Shown: positions 63,979 to 64,000 of the stretch, piece after piece
Layout: each line of letters starts with the position of its first letter
Numbering within the stretch: the stretch's first letter is position 1
NCBI RefSeq assembly: GCF_937924975.1
Contig: NZ_CALEYG010000035.1
Span: 10,043-74,042, forward strand
DNA from: an uncultured Stomatobaculum sp.
GTDB lineage: Bacteria > Bacillota > Clostridia > Lachnospirales > Lachnospiraceae
Length of the DNA: 64,000 bases
Reading direction: 5' to 3'
The notes under the pieces: generated by a model
The model's database searches: none
Told to the model about the DNA's origin: nothing
The model's input: only the letters and a program-made list of their open reading frames with translations
Translations under genes and position numbers: made by a program

Positions 63979-64000
63979 GGTTTTGCACCGTTATACTGGT

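Overview
The window is chromosomal DNA from a G+C-rich Firmicute, most like a member of the Lachnospiraceae. The evidence is strong AGGAGG ribosome-binding sites, lipoproteins and signal peptides of Gram-positive type, the rpoB-rpoC-rpsL-rpsG-fusA-tuf order, a DapL-type lysine pathway and many choline-binding-type wall repeats. An oral genus such as Stomatobaculum would fit, but the species cannot be fixed from the sequence. Most genes read on the plus strand. No phage, insertion sequence, CRISPR array or rRNA was seen.

Bases 1-12146 are a tightly coupled surface-glycan operon that begins upstream of the window. It holds three family 2 glycosyltransferases, a flippase, DUF2304 and DUF2142 membrane proteins, a Wzm/Wzt ABC exporter whose ATPase has a C-terminal glycan-binding domain, and a 1279-residue protein. 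That protein joins a methyltransferase, a kinase-like domain, a coiled coil and two glycosyltransferases, and looks like a WbdD-type chain terminator fused to polymerising enzymes. Bases 12291-16710 are a lipoprotein plus ABC-2 exporter cassette. pepT, tRNA-Ala(CGC) and dapL follow.

Bases 19589-28289 are a second glycan cluster: gmhA-like isomerase, glycosyltransferase, three large polytopic membrane proteins, LicD phosphocholine transferase, and a membrane glycosyltransferase. Superoxide dismutase, a BCCT transporter on the minus strand, a lipoprotein, a secreted MBL-fold enzyme, maf, cyclophilin, a GNAT enzyme, ispE, a GntR regulator, ddl, murI and a DUF1934 protein follow up to 38.7 kb.

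Bases 39283-51730 are rpoBC and the str genes. A HicAB pair, an AGCS symporter and three tiny membrane proteins follow.

Bases 55245-63256 encode surface proteins with choline-binding-type repeats (a GH25 lysozyme, a repeat-only protein, and a probably very abundant repeat protein) around a minus-strand gene that fuses a winged helix to LicC and LicA. The last gene is a NUDIX hydrolase.

Taken together, LicC-LicA (making CDP-choline), LicD (transferring phosphocholine), a BCCT carrier (possible choline uptake) and wall proteins with choline-binding repeats suggest a phosphocholine-decorated glycan and its binding proteins. Several of the surface-protein promoters share 11-bp-spaced direct repeats that suggest one OmpR-family regulator.
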